A DNA stretch of 11,537 nucleotides. Origin: Bacteroidales bacterium. Its GTDB lineage: Bacteria; Bacteroidota; Bacteroidia; Bacteroidales; VadinHA17. Position numbers and translations under genes: made by a program. How positions within the stretch are numbered: the stretch's first letter is position 1; the number at the start of each line of letters is the position of its first letter. The notes under the pieces are model-generated. The model saw nothing but the letters and a program-made list of their open reading frames with translations. It had not been told where the DNA came from and made no database searches. The stretch spans positions 1 to 11,537 of the forward strand of contig PMNJ01000316.1 in assembly GCA_003162595.1 (NCBI GenBank), written 5' to 3'. This document shows, piece after piece, positions 1-6,560 of the stretch.

Positions 1-42
1 GAAAAAGGACCGGTTGCCATTAAAGTTAAAAGAGTAGATTAA
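1..42 (+). CDS. C-terminal end of an unidentified gene (partial)
   Basis: An open frame runs from the first base to a TAA at 40-42 and gives the C-terminus EKGPVAIKVKRVD. The strong terminator just downstream supports this being a real gene end on the plus strand. Thirteen residues are too few to assign a family. The GP-x-A-x-x-V-K ending loosely resembles the last beta strand of cold-shock-domain proteins, but this is only a guess. Confidence 0.5.
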   Translation, partial: EKGPVAIKVKRVD

Positions 43-63
43 TCTTACTCAAACTAATACCAG

Positions 64-98
64 AGAGGCTGTAACAGAAATGTACAGCCTCTTTTTTT
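64..98 (+). terminator. Rho-independent terminator of the upstream gene
   Basis: A perfect 10-bp stem, AGAGGCTGTA (64-73) and TACAGCCTCT (83-92), encloses a 9-nt loop and is followed by a T run (93-98). The T run lies only on the plus-strand side, so it ends transcription of the gene finishing at 42. On the minus strand the stem is not followed by T residues, so it is a poorer terminator for the convergent oxidoreductase gene ending at 136. Confidence 0.9.
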
Positions 99-135
99 AT
101 AGATTTTTGGGGAGGGGGCTGAGTTCATTTATTAC

Positions 136-1461
136 TTACACCAGTTTCCACCCCTTCCTGTACTCATAGTGAAGCAATCTTGTTGCGGCACCGTCCTTGT
201 CATCAATAAAGGTTTCAGTCATCGGATTCCATTTGATCGTGCGTTTCAGCGCACATGAGATATTCCCAAGGTTACAAACAGTACAGCTGCTGTGTCCTAT
301 TTCGACAGGAACAACAGGGTCTTTCCTTAAACGAACCGATTCAATAAAATTCAGCTGATGGGGAATTTTTGTTTCATAAGGAACGTTTGGATCGGCAGCA
401 GCTGCCGCCGGAGGCAAAAATTTAGGATCAGATGCATTAAAATATCCACGCGCTACTTCGATCCAACCTTTTTTCCCCCAGAACTTAACACCTTTTGTCT
501 TCTTTTCGTCAAATGCTTCTGAAGTCATAATAATGCCATTAGCATATTTAAAGGACATATATTCAGTTCCGTCGCCTATAGGAGATGCCTCAACCGGACC
601 ACTTTTGTCCATTCCAAGTCCCCATTGGGCAATATCAAACATATGAGCTCCCCAGTCAGTGGTGTATCCACCGCCCATTTCTTTATACCAGCGCCATGCA
701 CCCCAGAACTTTTCATTTTGTTCAGGATCAACTGTTATTGGCGGATCAAGCTGATTATTGTAGTGAATGGTTTCAGGAAGTGATCCCAGCCAGAGATCCC
801 AGTTCAGCTCAGCCGGGATAGTTTCTTCAGGCAGATCATAAGGTTTAGGCGGCGCTCCCACATAAGCATTTACTTTGGATATAATACCAAGTTCGCCTGT
901 CTGTACAAGATTCACAGCATGCTGAAAGCCAGGGTCCGACCTCTGCTGGCTTCCGATAGCAAGAATCCTGTTGTAATGACGAACTGCTTTTTTTAATTCC
1001 TGACCTTCTTTAATTGTGAAAGTCATTGGTTTTTCAAGATAAACATCCTTACCGGCTTTACATGCTGCAATGGCAATCATTGCATGTGAATGGTCAGGAA
1101 CCGCAATGACAACAGCATCAATATCTGTTCTGTTTAAAAGATCCTGATATTTTTCATAAGTATCAACTTTTGCTTCCTTACCGGCTTTTGTGTAGAAATC
1201 TGTGATACGCTTTTCAAATCTTTTTCGTTTAACTCCATAAACATCGCATCCGGCAATAACTTTTATCCCGGGTATCTGAAGAAACCCGTTAAGTAAAAAC
1301 ATGGATTGCTGCCCCATGCCGATAAATCCAAGCTTTATATCTGCAACAACAGATGATTTTGATGAAGAAGCTATTTTTGGAAGTATCATCATCCCCGCAA
1401 TTCCGGCTATACCGGAGTTTATAAATTGCCGTCTTGACCACTTTTTTTTCTGATCTTTCAT
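136..1461 (-). CDS. Tat-exported Gfo/Idh/MocA family oxidoreductase
   Basis: This 441-residue protein belongs to the NAD(P)-dependent Gfo/Idh/MocA dehydrogenases, which act mostly on sugars, cyclitols and their derivatives. The N-terminus carries a twin-arginine signal, SRRQF at residues 9-13, followed by a glycine/alanine-rich hydrophobic stretch, so the folded protein with bound cofactor is probably exported to the periplasm. The Rossmann fold begins near residue 42 with the dinucleotide-binding GFIGMG (45-50). The family signature EKP is at 143-145, with the lysine expected to be catalytic. A D-W-G-A-H segment at 269-273 supplies the likely active-site Asp and His. Length and domain order are normal for Tat-signal members from Bacteroidota. 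It lies 96 nt downstream of the GntR gene on the same strand and is probably co-transcribed with it. The substrate cannot be told from the sequence. Confidence 0.9.
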   Translation of the reverse strand: MKDQKKKWSRRQFINSGIAGIAGMMILPKIASSSKSSVVADIKLGFIGMGQQSMFLLNGFLQIPGIKVIAGCDVYGVKRKRFEKRITDFYTKAGKEAKVDTYEKYQDLLNRTDIDAVVIAVPDHSHAMIAIAACKAGKDVYLEKPMTFTIKEGQELKKAVRHYNRILAIGSQQRSDPGFQHAVNLVQTGELGIISKVNAYVGAPPKPYDLPEETIPAELNWDLWLGSLPETIHYNNQLDPPITVDPEQNEKFWGAWRWYKEMGGGYTTDWGAHMFDIAQWGLGMDKSGPVEASPIGDGTEYMSFKYANGIIMTSEAFDEKKTKGVKFWGKKGWIEVARGYFNASDPKFLPPAAAAADPNVPYETKIPHQLNFIESVRLRKDPVVPVEIGHSSCTVCNLGNISCALKRTIKWNPMTETFIDDKDGAATRLLHYEYRKGWKLV

Positions 1462-1505
1462 AGAGGTTCTATATTAGTCGTTAAATTGAATTTTTTCAAA
1501 GAATT

Positions 1506-1513
1506 CAAATGTA
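1506..1513 (-). promoter_or_regulatory. Possible -7 element upstream of the oxidoreductase gene
   Basis: Read on the minus strand this is TACATTTG, a full match to the Bacteroidota -7 consensus TAnnTTTG, about 45 nt upstream of the oxidoreductase start. I see no TTG at the expected -33 distance, so it could be a weak secondary promoter or chance in AT-rich DNA. A short 7-bp inverted repeat (1486-1508, TTGAATT/AATTCAA) overlaps it. Confidence 0.2.
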
Positions 1514-1557
1514 TAAAAATAGTAATTTTCTTCGCGGTAAATAGAATTCCTGGTTTT

Positions 1558-2274
1558 CTAAAATCTTCCGAATATGGAATATTTTTCAGTATTGCAGAAT
1601 ATGGAGGAATACAGAAAAAGATCCGGATTATTGGTTTCCATTTTTCTTTCAAGATGAAGTACGGGCTGCTCCTTTTTCAGATGGAGGAACCGGCTGATCT
1701 TTGTATTTGCCGGAATAGCTTTGATCCTCTGATCCCCACCTTTAATCTCAATACGGTAATAATCCCTGAGTATCTGAAAAAGAGATTTATTTTCAAATTG
1801 TCGTGCAGTGATTCTTGGAAGATTTAAGTTGGCAATATAACTGATATCATAAAAGATTGGGATATCTTCAAGAAATCTGACCCTTTCCATATAAATGCAA
1901 CCCGATTCCTTTTCCAGTTGCGTAAGGGAAAACATAAAATCTGCAGGCCATTGCATCAAAACCGGTTTAACAATAATGGTTGTTTTAAGCTTACGGTCCC
2001 CTACAGCTGATGTAGTTCCGGAAACAGAAAGAATGCCTATCTCCCTTGGAAGGTTATGTACAATGCTCCCCTTGCCCTGATGTTTCCTGATATATCCGTC
2101 GTTGGACAGCGTACTTAGTGACTGACGTACTGTTGGACGGGTCATTCCATATAACTGGCATAACTCATTTTCAGATGGTAAAAGATCTCCTTCTTTATAC
2201 ACACCATCCAGAATGTGTTTTCTGAGAATCTCATAAAGCTTCCTGTATTGAGGTATGGTTTTCGGAGTGACCAT
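1558..2274 (-). CDS. GntR-family (HutC-type) transcriptional regulator
   Basis: This 238-residue regulator has the two-domain plan of the HutC branch of GntR. The N-terminal winged helix-turn-helix (about residues 8-75) contains the typical LPSENELCQLYGMTRPTVRQ-like recognition region and the wing motif with K-H-Q-G-K-G. The C-terminal part (about 90-235) resembles the UTRA ligand-binding domain, including the R-x-R-F-L entry strand near E-R-V-R-F-L and a closing YSSIFCNTEKYSIFGRF-like end. UTRA domains bind small effectors, often sugars, sugar phosphates, amino acids or organic acids. The gene is transcribed away from the E2/E1 genes and toward the oxidoreductase, so its effector may be a substrate or intermediate of either set. 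A palindromic operator candidate lies 38-53 bp upstream of its start, which fits autoregulation. Confidence 0.92.
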   Translation of the reverse strand: MVTPKTIPQYRKLYEILRKHILDGVYKEGDLLPSENELCQLYGMTRPTVRQSLSTLSNDGYIRKHQGKGSIVHNLPREIGILSVSGTTSAVGDRKLKTTIIVKPVLMQWPADFMFSLTQLEKESGCIYMERVRFLEDIPIFYDISYIANLNLPRITARQFENKSLFQILRDYYRIEIKGGDQRIKAIPANTKISRFLHLKKEQPVLHLERKMETNNPDLFLYSSIFCNTEKYSIFGRF

Positions 2275-2299
2275 AAAAGAAATAAATTGAAATAAAAAG

Positions 2300-2330
2300 C
2301 AAATATATTATTATTTACTTGTAAATACAT
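2300..2330 (-). promoter_or_regulatory. Probable promoter of the GntR-oxidoreductase unit
   Basis: On the minus strand TATATTTG (2307 to 2300) matches the Bacteroidota -7 consensus TAnnTTTG. Twenty nucleotides further upstream is ATG (2330 to 2328), a two-of-three match to the -33 TTG. The start codon of the GntR gene is about 25 nt downstream of the -7 element, leaving a short leader. The palindrome at 2312-2327 occupies the spacer, where a bound repressor would block RNA polymerase. Confidence 0.45.
2312..2329. promoter_or_regulatory. Palindromic operator candidate for the GntR regulator
   Basis: TATTTACTTGTAAATA (2312-2327) is an inverted repeat with perfect 7-bp arms, TATTTAC and GTAAATA, around a 2-bp centre. 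A second, overlapping palindrome, TGTA-AA-TACA (2320-2329), contains GTAAATAC, close to the GT-N-TA-N-AC core reported for HutC-type GntR operators. The site lies between two divergent -7 elements and overlaps the -33 region of the plus-strand promoter. Assignment to this regulator is an inference from symmetry, position and family. Confidence 0.5.
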
Positions 2331-2349
2331 GTTAATTTAATTATTTTTG
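2319..2349 (+). promoter_or_regulatory. Probable promoter of the E2-E1 genes
   Basis: TTG (2319-2321) and TATTTTTG (2342-2349) are separated by 20 nt, matching the Bacteroidota sigma-ABfr arrangement TTTG-N19-21-TAnnTTTG. Transcription would start around 2355 and give a leader of roughly 240 nt that contains the inverted repeat at 2453-2555. The -33 element sits inside the palindromic operator candidate, so repression by the divergent regulator is plausible. Confidence 0.5.
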
Positions 2350-2452
2350 TAATCATTGATATATAGTAACATCTGTAAAACATTGAAATAGTCTAGCTTA
2401 CTTATTATAACAAGTTGAAAAGTCCTTTACGATCAAATACTTTTAAAATAAC

Positions 2453-2555
2453 CCTTTGTGTACCTTTGTGAATACCTTAGTGTTCCTTCATGGTAAAGAA
2501 ATTATTCTATTTAACTACAAAGGATCACAAATGAATGTACAAAGTAACACAAAGG
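2453..2555. repeat. Imperfect inverted repeat made of CCTTTGTG-like units
   Basis: The left arm (2453-2497) has four direct units of 10-12 bp starting CCTTTGTG, CCTTTGTG, CCTTAGTG and CCTTCATG. The right arm (2510-2555) has the complementary units built on CACAAAGG in the same 10-12-10 spacing. Aligned by hand, the reverse complement of the right arm matches the left arm at about 34 of 46 positions with two 1-nt gaps. The spacer is 12 nt (2498-2509). In RNA it could fold into a long hairpin in the E2 leader. It looks like a dispersed short palindromic element rather than a terminator, because no T run follows. Confidence 0.7.
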
Positions 2556-2594
2556 AGATAGCATCTTAGTAACATTATAAAAATTAATCAATAG

Positions 2595-3821
2595 ATGGCA
2601 ACAGCAGTAATAATGCCAAAACAGGGCCAGTCGGTCGAGACATGCATAATAACCAGATGGTTCAAGAGTAAAGGAGAGAGCGTTTCTGTTGGTGATATCC
2701 TGTTTTCATATGAAACGGATAAGGCTTCTTTTGATCTCGAATCACCTGTTGAAGGTGTACTCCTTGAAGTTTATTTTGGCGACGGCGCCGAGGTGCCTGT
2801 TCTGGTAAATGTTGCCGTTATTGGCAAAGACGGTGAAACCACTGATTCTTTCAATCCCGGTCACACAAATGCCTCACCAGCATCTAAAACCATTATAGCC
2901 GCCATTGCTCCAGAAACATTAGAGTCTTTAAAAGCAGTAGAAATTCAACCTGAAGATGAAACCAAGATCAGGATTTCACCCAGGGCGAAGAGGATGGCTG
3001 AAAATAAAGGACTTGATTACAATAACCTGCATGGATCCGGACCAAACGGAAGGATTATTGCCAGAGATGTTGAAAAAGCACAATCCGGAGATGGATCGGT
3101 TACAAAAAACATTCAGACTCAGGGAACGGAATACACCGAACAACCTCTAAGTAATGTCAGGAAGATTATTGCCAAAGCCATGCAATCTTCACTTCAGAAT
3201 TCCGCCCAGCTAACTCATCATATGAGTGCTGATGTACGTTATCTCCTTGAAGCCAGACAAAAAATCAAGGATAAACTTCCGACCGATAAAAGTCAGCAGG
3301 ATATCACTCTGAATGATATGATATGCTGGTGCGTAATAAGAGCTCTGAAAAAATTTCCGGAAGCAAACAGCCATTTTTTAACAGACAGCATCAAAACTTT
3401 TTATAAAGTCCACCTTGGATTAGCTGTGGATACTCCACGGGGACTTATGGTTCCTGCACTGATAAATGCGAGTGATATGGATCTTACAAAACTGTCCAAA
3501 GAGCTAAAATCGATAGCAGAGGCTTGTAAAAAAGGCAGCATAAATCCCGAATTGATTCAAAGTACAGCAGCAACTTTTACTGTTTCAAATTTAGGTAACT
3601 ACGGAGTTGAGATGTTTACTCCTGTAATCAATCTTCCACAAGTTGCTATCCTTGGAGTATGCACAATAATAAACCGTCCGGCCAATATCGGCAATAACAT
3701 ACTTGGTTTTGTGCCTTATATCGGACTTTCACTTACCTACGATCACAGGGCAATTGACGGAGGACCAGCCACTTTGTTCCTCAGGGAGATTAAAGAGCAG
3801 ATAGAAACATTCAGATATTAA
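2595..3821 (+). CDS. Dihydrolipoamide acyltransferase (E2) of a 2-oxoacid dehydrogenase complex
   Basis: This 408-residue protein is the acyl-transferring core of a 2-oxoacid dehydrogenase complex. It passes the acyl group from lipoamide to coenzyme A in the cytoplasm. It has one N-terminal lipoyl domain (about 1-80) with the lipoylated lysine expected at K43 in ETDKASF. A peripheral-subunit-binding domain follows at about 126-162 (RISPRAKRMAENKGLD...G-P-N-G-R-I). The catalytic acetyltransferase domain (about 183-408) ends with the active-site H-R-A-I-D-G motif, H384 and D388. Alanine- and charge-rich linkers join the domains. Length is normal for a single-lipoyl E2. The ATG at 2595 starts exactly at the lipoyl domain and no in-frame upstream start improves on it. 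The E1 gene lies 162 bp downstream. No E3 gene is nearby. Which oxoacid (pyruvate, branched-chain or acetoin-type) cannot be decided here. Confidence 0.93.
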   Translation: MATAVIMPKQGQSVETCIITRWFKSKGESVSVGDILFSYETDKASFDLESPVEGVLLEVYFGDGAEVPVLVNVAVIGKDGETTDSFNPGHTNASPASKTIIAAIAPETLESLKAVEIQPEDETKIRISPRAKRMAENKGLDYNNLHGSGPNGRIIARDVEKAQSGDGSVTKNIQTQGTEYTEQPLSNVRKIIAKAMQSSLQNSAQLTHHMSADVRYLLEARQKIKDKLPTDKSQQDITLNDMICWCVIRALKKFPEANSHFLTDSIKTFYKVHLGLAVDTPRGLMVPALINASDMDLTKLSKELKSIAEACKKGSINPELIQSTAATFTVSNLGNYGVEMFTPVINLPQVAILGVCTIINRPANIGNNILGFVPYIGLSLTYDHRAIDGGPATLFLREIKEQIETFRY

Positions 3822-3830
3822 GAAAATGAA

Positions 3831-3862
3831 AGGGTGAAGAGGAGAATGGGAGAAAAGGAGAA
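3831..3862 (+). repeat. Four tandem octamers (consensus NRGGAGAA)
   Basis: Just after the E2 stop, four 8-bp units follow without gaps: AGGGTGAA (3831-3838), GAGGAGAA (3839-3846), TGGGAGAA (3847-3854) and AAGGAGAA (3855-3862). A more diverged unit, AAAATGAA, may precede them (3823-3830). The strand is almost purely purine, and the GGAG cores resemble Shine-Dalgarno sequences, but no start codon sits at useful distance. Confidence 0.7.
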
Positions 3863-3943
3863 TTGCATTCGTGTAAAATCGAGAATCCGTGGTAAAAAAA
3901 GAAATTAAAAAGACATAAAGATATATAAACCATAATTTTTGAA

Positions 3944-3971
3944 CAACAAGCAACAAGCAACAAGTAACAAG
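3944..3971 (+). repeat. Four tandem heptamers (CAACAAG) before the E1 gene
   Basis: Three exact CAACAAG units (3944-3950, 3951-3957, 3958-3964) and one variant TAACAAG (3965-3971) stand in tandem, ending 12 bp before the ATG at 3984. Copy number changes would alter the leader length in 7-nt steps. The stretch is open in the E1 frame from a TTG at 3939, but the low-complexity translation shows it is leader rather than protein. Confidence 0.75.
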
Positions 3972-3983
3972 CACCCAGAAACC

Positions 3984-6095
3984 ATGCCAAAAAGTCAAAA
4001 CATCAATCCGAAAATTATCAGAAAACCACAATTCATTGAATTCAGTAAAATTCCTGTAAACCAGTATAAAAAAACTATTGAAGAGGAGAGAAATAATTAT
4101 AGCGGAGAAGATTTTGTAAGAATTTACCACGATATGGTTGTAATCAGAGAATTTGAGACTATGCTCAACCTTATCAAGACTACAAATGAATATAATGGTA
4201 TACCATATAATCACCCCGGACCAGCTCATTTATCTATCGGACAGGAGGCTTCAGCGGTCGGGATGGCTTATACCCTCGGAGTTGATGATTATATATTCGG
4301 ATCGCATCGCAGTCATGGCGAGATCCTTGCAAAGGGATTATCAGCCATTCATCACCTGGATGAAGATACTCTATATTCAGTAATGAAAAACCACTTCGGA
4401 GGTTCCGCTCTGAAAGTTGTTGAAAACGGGTTTCAGGGTGACATCAAAGATCTTGCAATCAATTTTTTACTCTACGGTGCACTCGCCGAAATATTTGCGC
4501 GTGAAAACGGATTCAATAAAGGTCTTGGCGGATCGATGCACGCATTTTTCACACCTTTTGGTATTTATCCTAATAATGCTATTGTCGGAGGATCAGGTGA
4601 CATTTCAGTGGGTGCTGCACTTTATAAAAAGATAAACCGTAAGTCAGGTATAGTGGTATGTAATATCGGGGATGCATCAATGGGTTGCGGACCTGTGTGG
4701 GAGGGCATATGTTTTGCCACAATGGACCAGTATAAGACGCTCTGGGACGGAGAGTACAGAGGTGGTCTGCCATTGATTTTCAATTTCATGAATAACCTGT
4801 ACGGTATGGGCGGACAGACTTGTGGGGAGACAATGGGTTTTAACATTCTGGCCAGAGTAGGCGCCGGAGTAAATCCTGAATCAATGCATGCTGAACGCGT
4901 TGATGGTTATAATCCTCTTGCAGTTATTGATGCTTTCAATCGTAAGAAACAGATATTGAAAGAAAAAAGAGGCCCTGTTTTGCTTGATACGCTGACATAC
5001 AGAATAAGCGGTCATTCGCCTTCAGATGCTTCATCATACAGGTCTAAGGAGGAAATCGAAGCATGGCAGCAGGAGGATTCAATTATAGCCTATGGTAAAT
5101 CGCTGGTTCTCGCTGGTATTGCAAAGCAGGACCATCTTGATAATATATCAGTTGAGACAAAAGAGCTTCTCTCTAAAATACTTAAGCTAAGTATTGATGA
5201 TAAGGTTTCACCGAGGATCAATCTGAAAGAAGATCCGGATTGCATCGGGGCAATGATGTTTTCAAACGGGTCGATTGACAAAATGGAAGATGGAAATCCG
5301 GAAGTTCTTATGCCAATGGAGGAGAATCCTCATGTTAAGTCCCTGAAAAACAAAGAGAGATTTTACAAAGATAAGGATGGGAATCCCTTTTCCAAAGCTA
5401 AAATATATCAGTTCCGTGATGGCATTTTTGAAGCTGTAATCGATCGTTTTTACAAGGATCCCACTCTTGCCGCATGGGGTGAAGAAAACCGCGACTGGGG
5501 AGGAGCGTTTGCAGTTTACCGGGGATTAACAGAAGCTCTCCCCTACCACAGGCTCTTCAATTCACCGATATCAGAAGGCGCAATTGTCGGCACAGCAATT
5601 GGTTATGGAATGTGCGGAGGACGTGTTATTGCTGAAATTATGTACTGCGATTTTCTTGGCCGCTCAGGAGATGAAGTATTCAACCAGTTGCCTAAATGGC
5701 AGGCGATGAGCGGTAATATCATTAAAATGCCGGTGGTAATAAGGGTTTCGGTAGGTTCAAAATACGGCGCTCAGCATTCTCAGGACTGGTCATCGCTTAC
5801 TGCTCATATTCCCGGATTAAAAGTTGTATTCCCCGCTACTCCTTATGACGCAAAAGGATTGATGAATTCAGCATTGCAGGGAACAGATCCAGTTATATTC
5901 TTCGAAAGCCAGAGAATTTATGATATCGGGGAGATGTTTCATACCGACGGTGTACCGGAAGGTTATTATGAGATTCCTTTGGGGGAACCGGATATTAAAA
6001 GATCCGGCGATGATATAACAATTCTTTCAATCGGAGCCACTTTATACCCGGTCATGAAAGTTGCAGATATTCTTCGGGAAAAATACGGTCTCTAA
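3984..6095 (+). CDS. Fused alpha/beta E1 of a 2-oxoacid dehydrogenase, C-terminal domain cut off by a frameshift
   Basis: This ThDP-dependent E1 would decarboxylate a 2-oxoacid and load the acyl group onto the E2 lipoyl domain. The alpha part (about residues 30-460) contains the ThDP/Mg site, G-D-A at 229-231 with N270-N271 as its partner asparagines. The gap between them is about ten residues longer than in classical E1 alpha, and the third glycine of GDG is alanine. The beta part starts near 470, with GEENRDWGGAF, SPISEGAIVGTAIGYG and the typical PATPYDAKGLM segment. The frame stops at TAA 6093-6095 after 703 residues, inside the transketolase C-terminal domain. That domain continues in other frames to 6455, and an intact product would be about 820 residues. 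ATG 3984 is preferred over the TTG at 3939, which would translate the CAACAAG repeats. No usable Shine-Dalgarno is seen. Confidence 0.85.
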   Translation: MPKSQNINPKIIRKPQFIEFSKIPVNQYKKTIEEERNNYSGEDFVRIYHDMVVIREFETMLNLIKTTNEYNGIPYNHPGPAHLSIGQEASAVGMAYTLGVDDYIFGSHRSHGEILAKGLSAIHHLDEDTLYSVMKNHFGGSALKVVENGFQGDIKDLAINFLLYGALAEIFARENGFNKGLGGSMHAFFTPFGIYPNNAIVGGSGDISVGAALYKKINRKSGIVVCNIGDASMGCGPVWEGICFATMDQYKTLWDGEYRGGLPLIFNFMNNLYGMGGQTCGETMGFNILARVGAGVNPESMHAERVDGYNPLAVIDAFNRKKQILKEKRGPVLLDTLTYRISGHSPSDASSYRSKEEIEAWQQEDSIIAYGKSLVLAGIAKQDHLDNISVETKELLSKILKLSIDDKVSPRINLKEDPDCIGAMMFSNGSIDKMEDGNPEVLMPMEENPHVKSLKNKERFYKDKDGNPFSKAKIYQFRDGIFEAVIDRFYKDPTLAAWGEENRDWGGAFAVYRGLTEALPYHRLFNSPISEGAIVGTAIGYGMCGGRVIAEIMYCDFLGRSGDEVFNQLPKWQAMSGNIIKMPVVIRVSVGSKYGAQHSQDWSSLTAHIPGLKVVFPATPYDAKGLMNSALQGTDPVIFFESQRIYDIGEMFHTDGVPEGYYEIPLGEPDIKRSGDDITILSIGATLYPVMKVADILREKYGL

Positions 6096-6455
6096 TGCAG
6101 AGGTTATTGATGCCCGTTCGCTAGTTCCATTTCAATTACGAACCTGTTATTCAATCTGTTAAAAAAACCGGAAAAATAGTTCTGACCAGTGATGCTTCCT
6201 CCCGGGGTTCATTCCTCAAGGAGATGGCACAGACAATAACCGAACTGGCTTTTGACTCTCTCGATGCACCTCCGGTTGTCGTGGGATCGAGAAACTGGAT
6301 CACTCCCTGCCTATGAAATGGAGGAATATTTCTTCCCTCAGCCTGATTGGATACTCGATGCAATTCATCAAAAAATCATTCCACTTAAAGGGCATCAGAT
6401 TAAAACTTACTATACGGATGAAAAATCAATTAACCTGAATAAAGATGGTGTTTAA
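6094..6455 (+). pseudogene. Displaced C-terminal domain of the E1 beta part, split by three +1 shifts
   Basis: Reading from 6094 gives NAEVIDARSLVPF. Skipping base 6133 continues with NYEPVIQSVKKTGKIVL up to GSRNWITP. Skipping base 6308 continues with AYEMEEYFFPQPDWILDAI and ends at TAA 6453-6455. Together these make the normal transketolase C-terminal domain of an E1 beta chain. That domain helps form the dimer and the active-site entrance, so loss would probably inactivate the enzyme. Each break is best explained as one extra pyrimidine: after CTC (6093), after TTT (6133) and after CCC (6308). Three +1 shifts return to the original frame. The cause may be gene decay or sequence error. The fragment could in principle also be reached by recoding, which I think unlikely. 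Confidence 0.85.
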
Positions 6456-6560
6456 ATTGTCTTAGAAGAAAGATAGCACAAATTTACTTCAGAATTAATT
6501 TTCAATTTTGATTCTGATTTTAATTAAATTGCATTTTCTGAACTTCGATAATTGACAATT

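Larger units (their letters stand above)
2275..2594. other. Divergent intergenic region between the GntR and E2 genes
   Basis: This 320-bp gap has no supported gene. From left to right it holds a minus-strand -7 element (2300-2307), a palindromic operator candidate (2312-2329), a plus-strand -33/-7 pair (2319-2349), about 100 bp of AT-rich DNA in which I see nothing definite (2350-2452), and a large imperfect inverted repeat (2453-2555). The last 39 bp before the E2 start are A/T-rich with no Shine-Dalgarno at usual spacing. An AAAGGAG at 2551-2557 is too far from the ATG at 2595 to set the start. Confidence 0.7.

Noticed and set aside
585..821. Plus-strand open frame inside the oxidoreductase gene
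   Set aside because: It is the antisense shadow of a well-supported gene and its translation shows no recognisable domain.
1486..1508. Hairpin TTGAATT/AATTCAA as a terminator between the GntR and oxidoreductase genes
   Set aside because: The 7-bp stem is almost all A/T and no proper T run follows on the minus strand.
2461..2468. TACCTTTG as a second promoter for E2
   Set aside because: It matches the -7 consensus, but no TTG lies at the -33 distance and it is produced by the CCTTTGTG repeat units.
3934..3941. AATTTTTG as a promoter element for the E1 gene
   Set aside because: The TA lies one base too far from TTTG and no -33 element is present, so E1 is more simply transcribed from the E2 promoter.
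3939..3983. N-terminal extension of the E1 protein from TTG 3939
   Set aside because: It would translate the CAACAAG heptamers into a low-complexity peptide. The ATG at 3984 is a better start and the conserved domain begins well after it.
6252..6455. Separate small gene starting at ATG 6252
   Set aside because: Only its second half (from 6309) is meaningful, and that is the tail of the E1 beta domain. The first part is out of frame with the conserved sequence.
6552..6560. TTG start for the TolC-like gene
   Set aside because: The ATG at 6561 begins directly with a good signal peptide, and the three extra residues add nothing.
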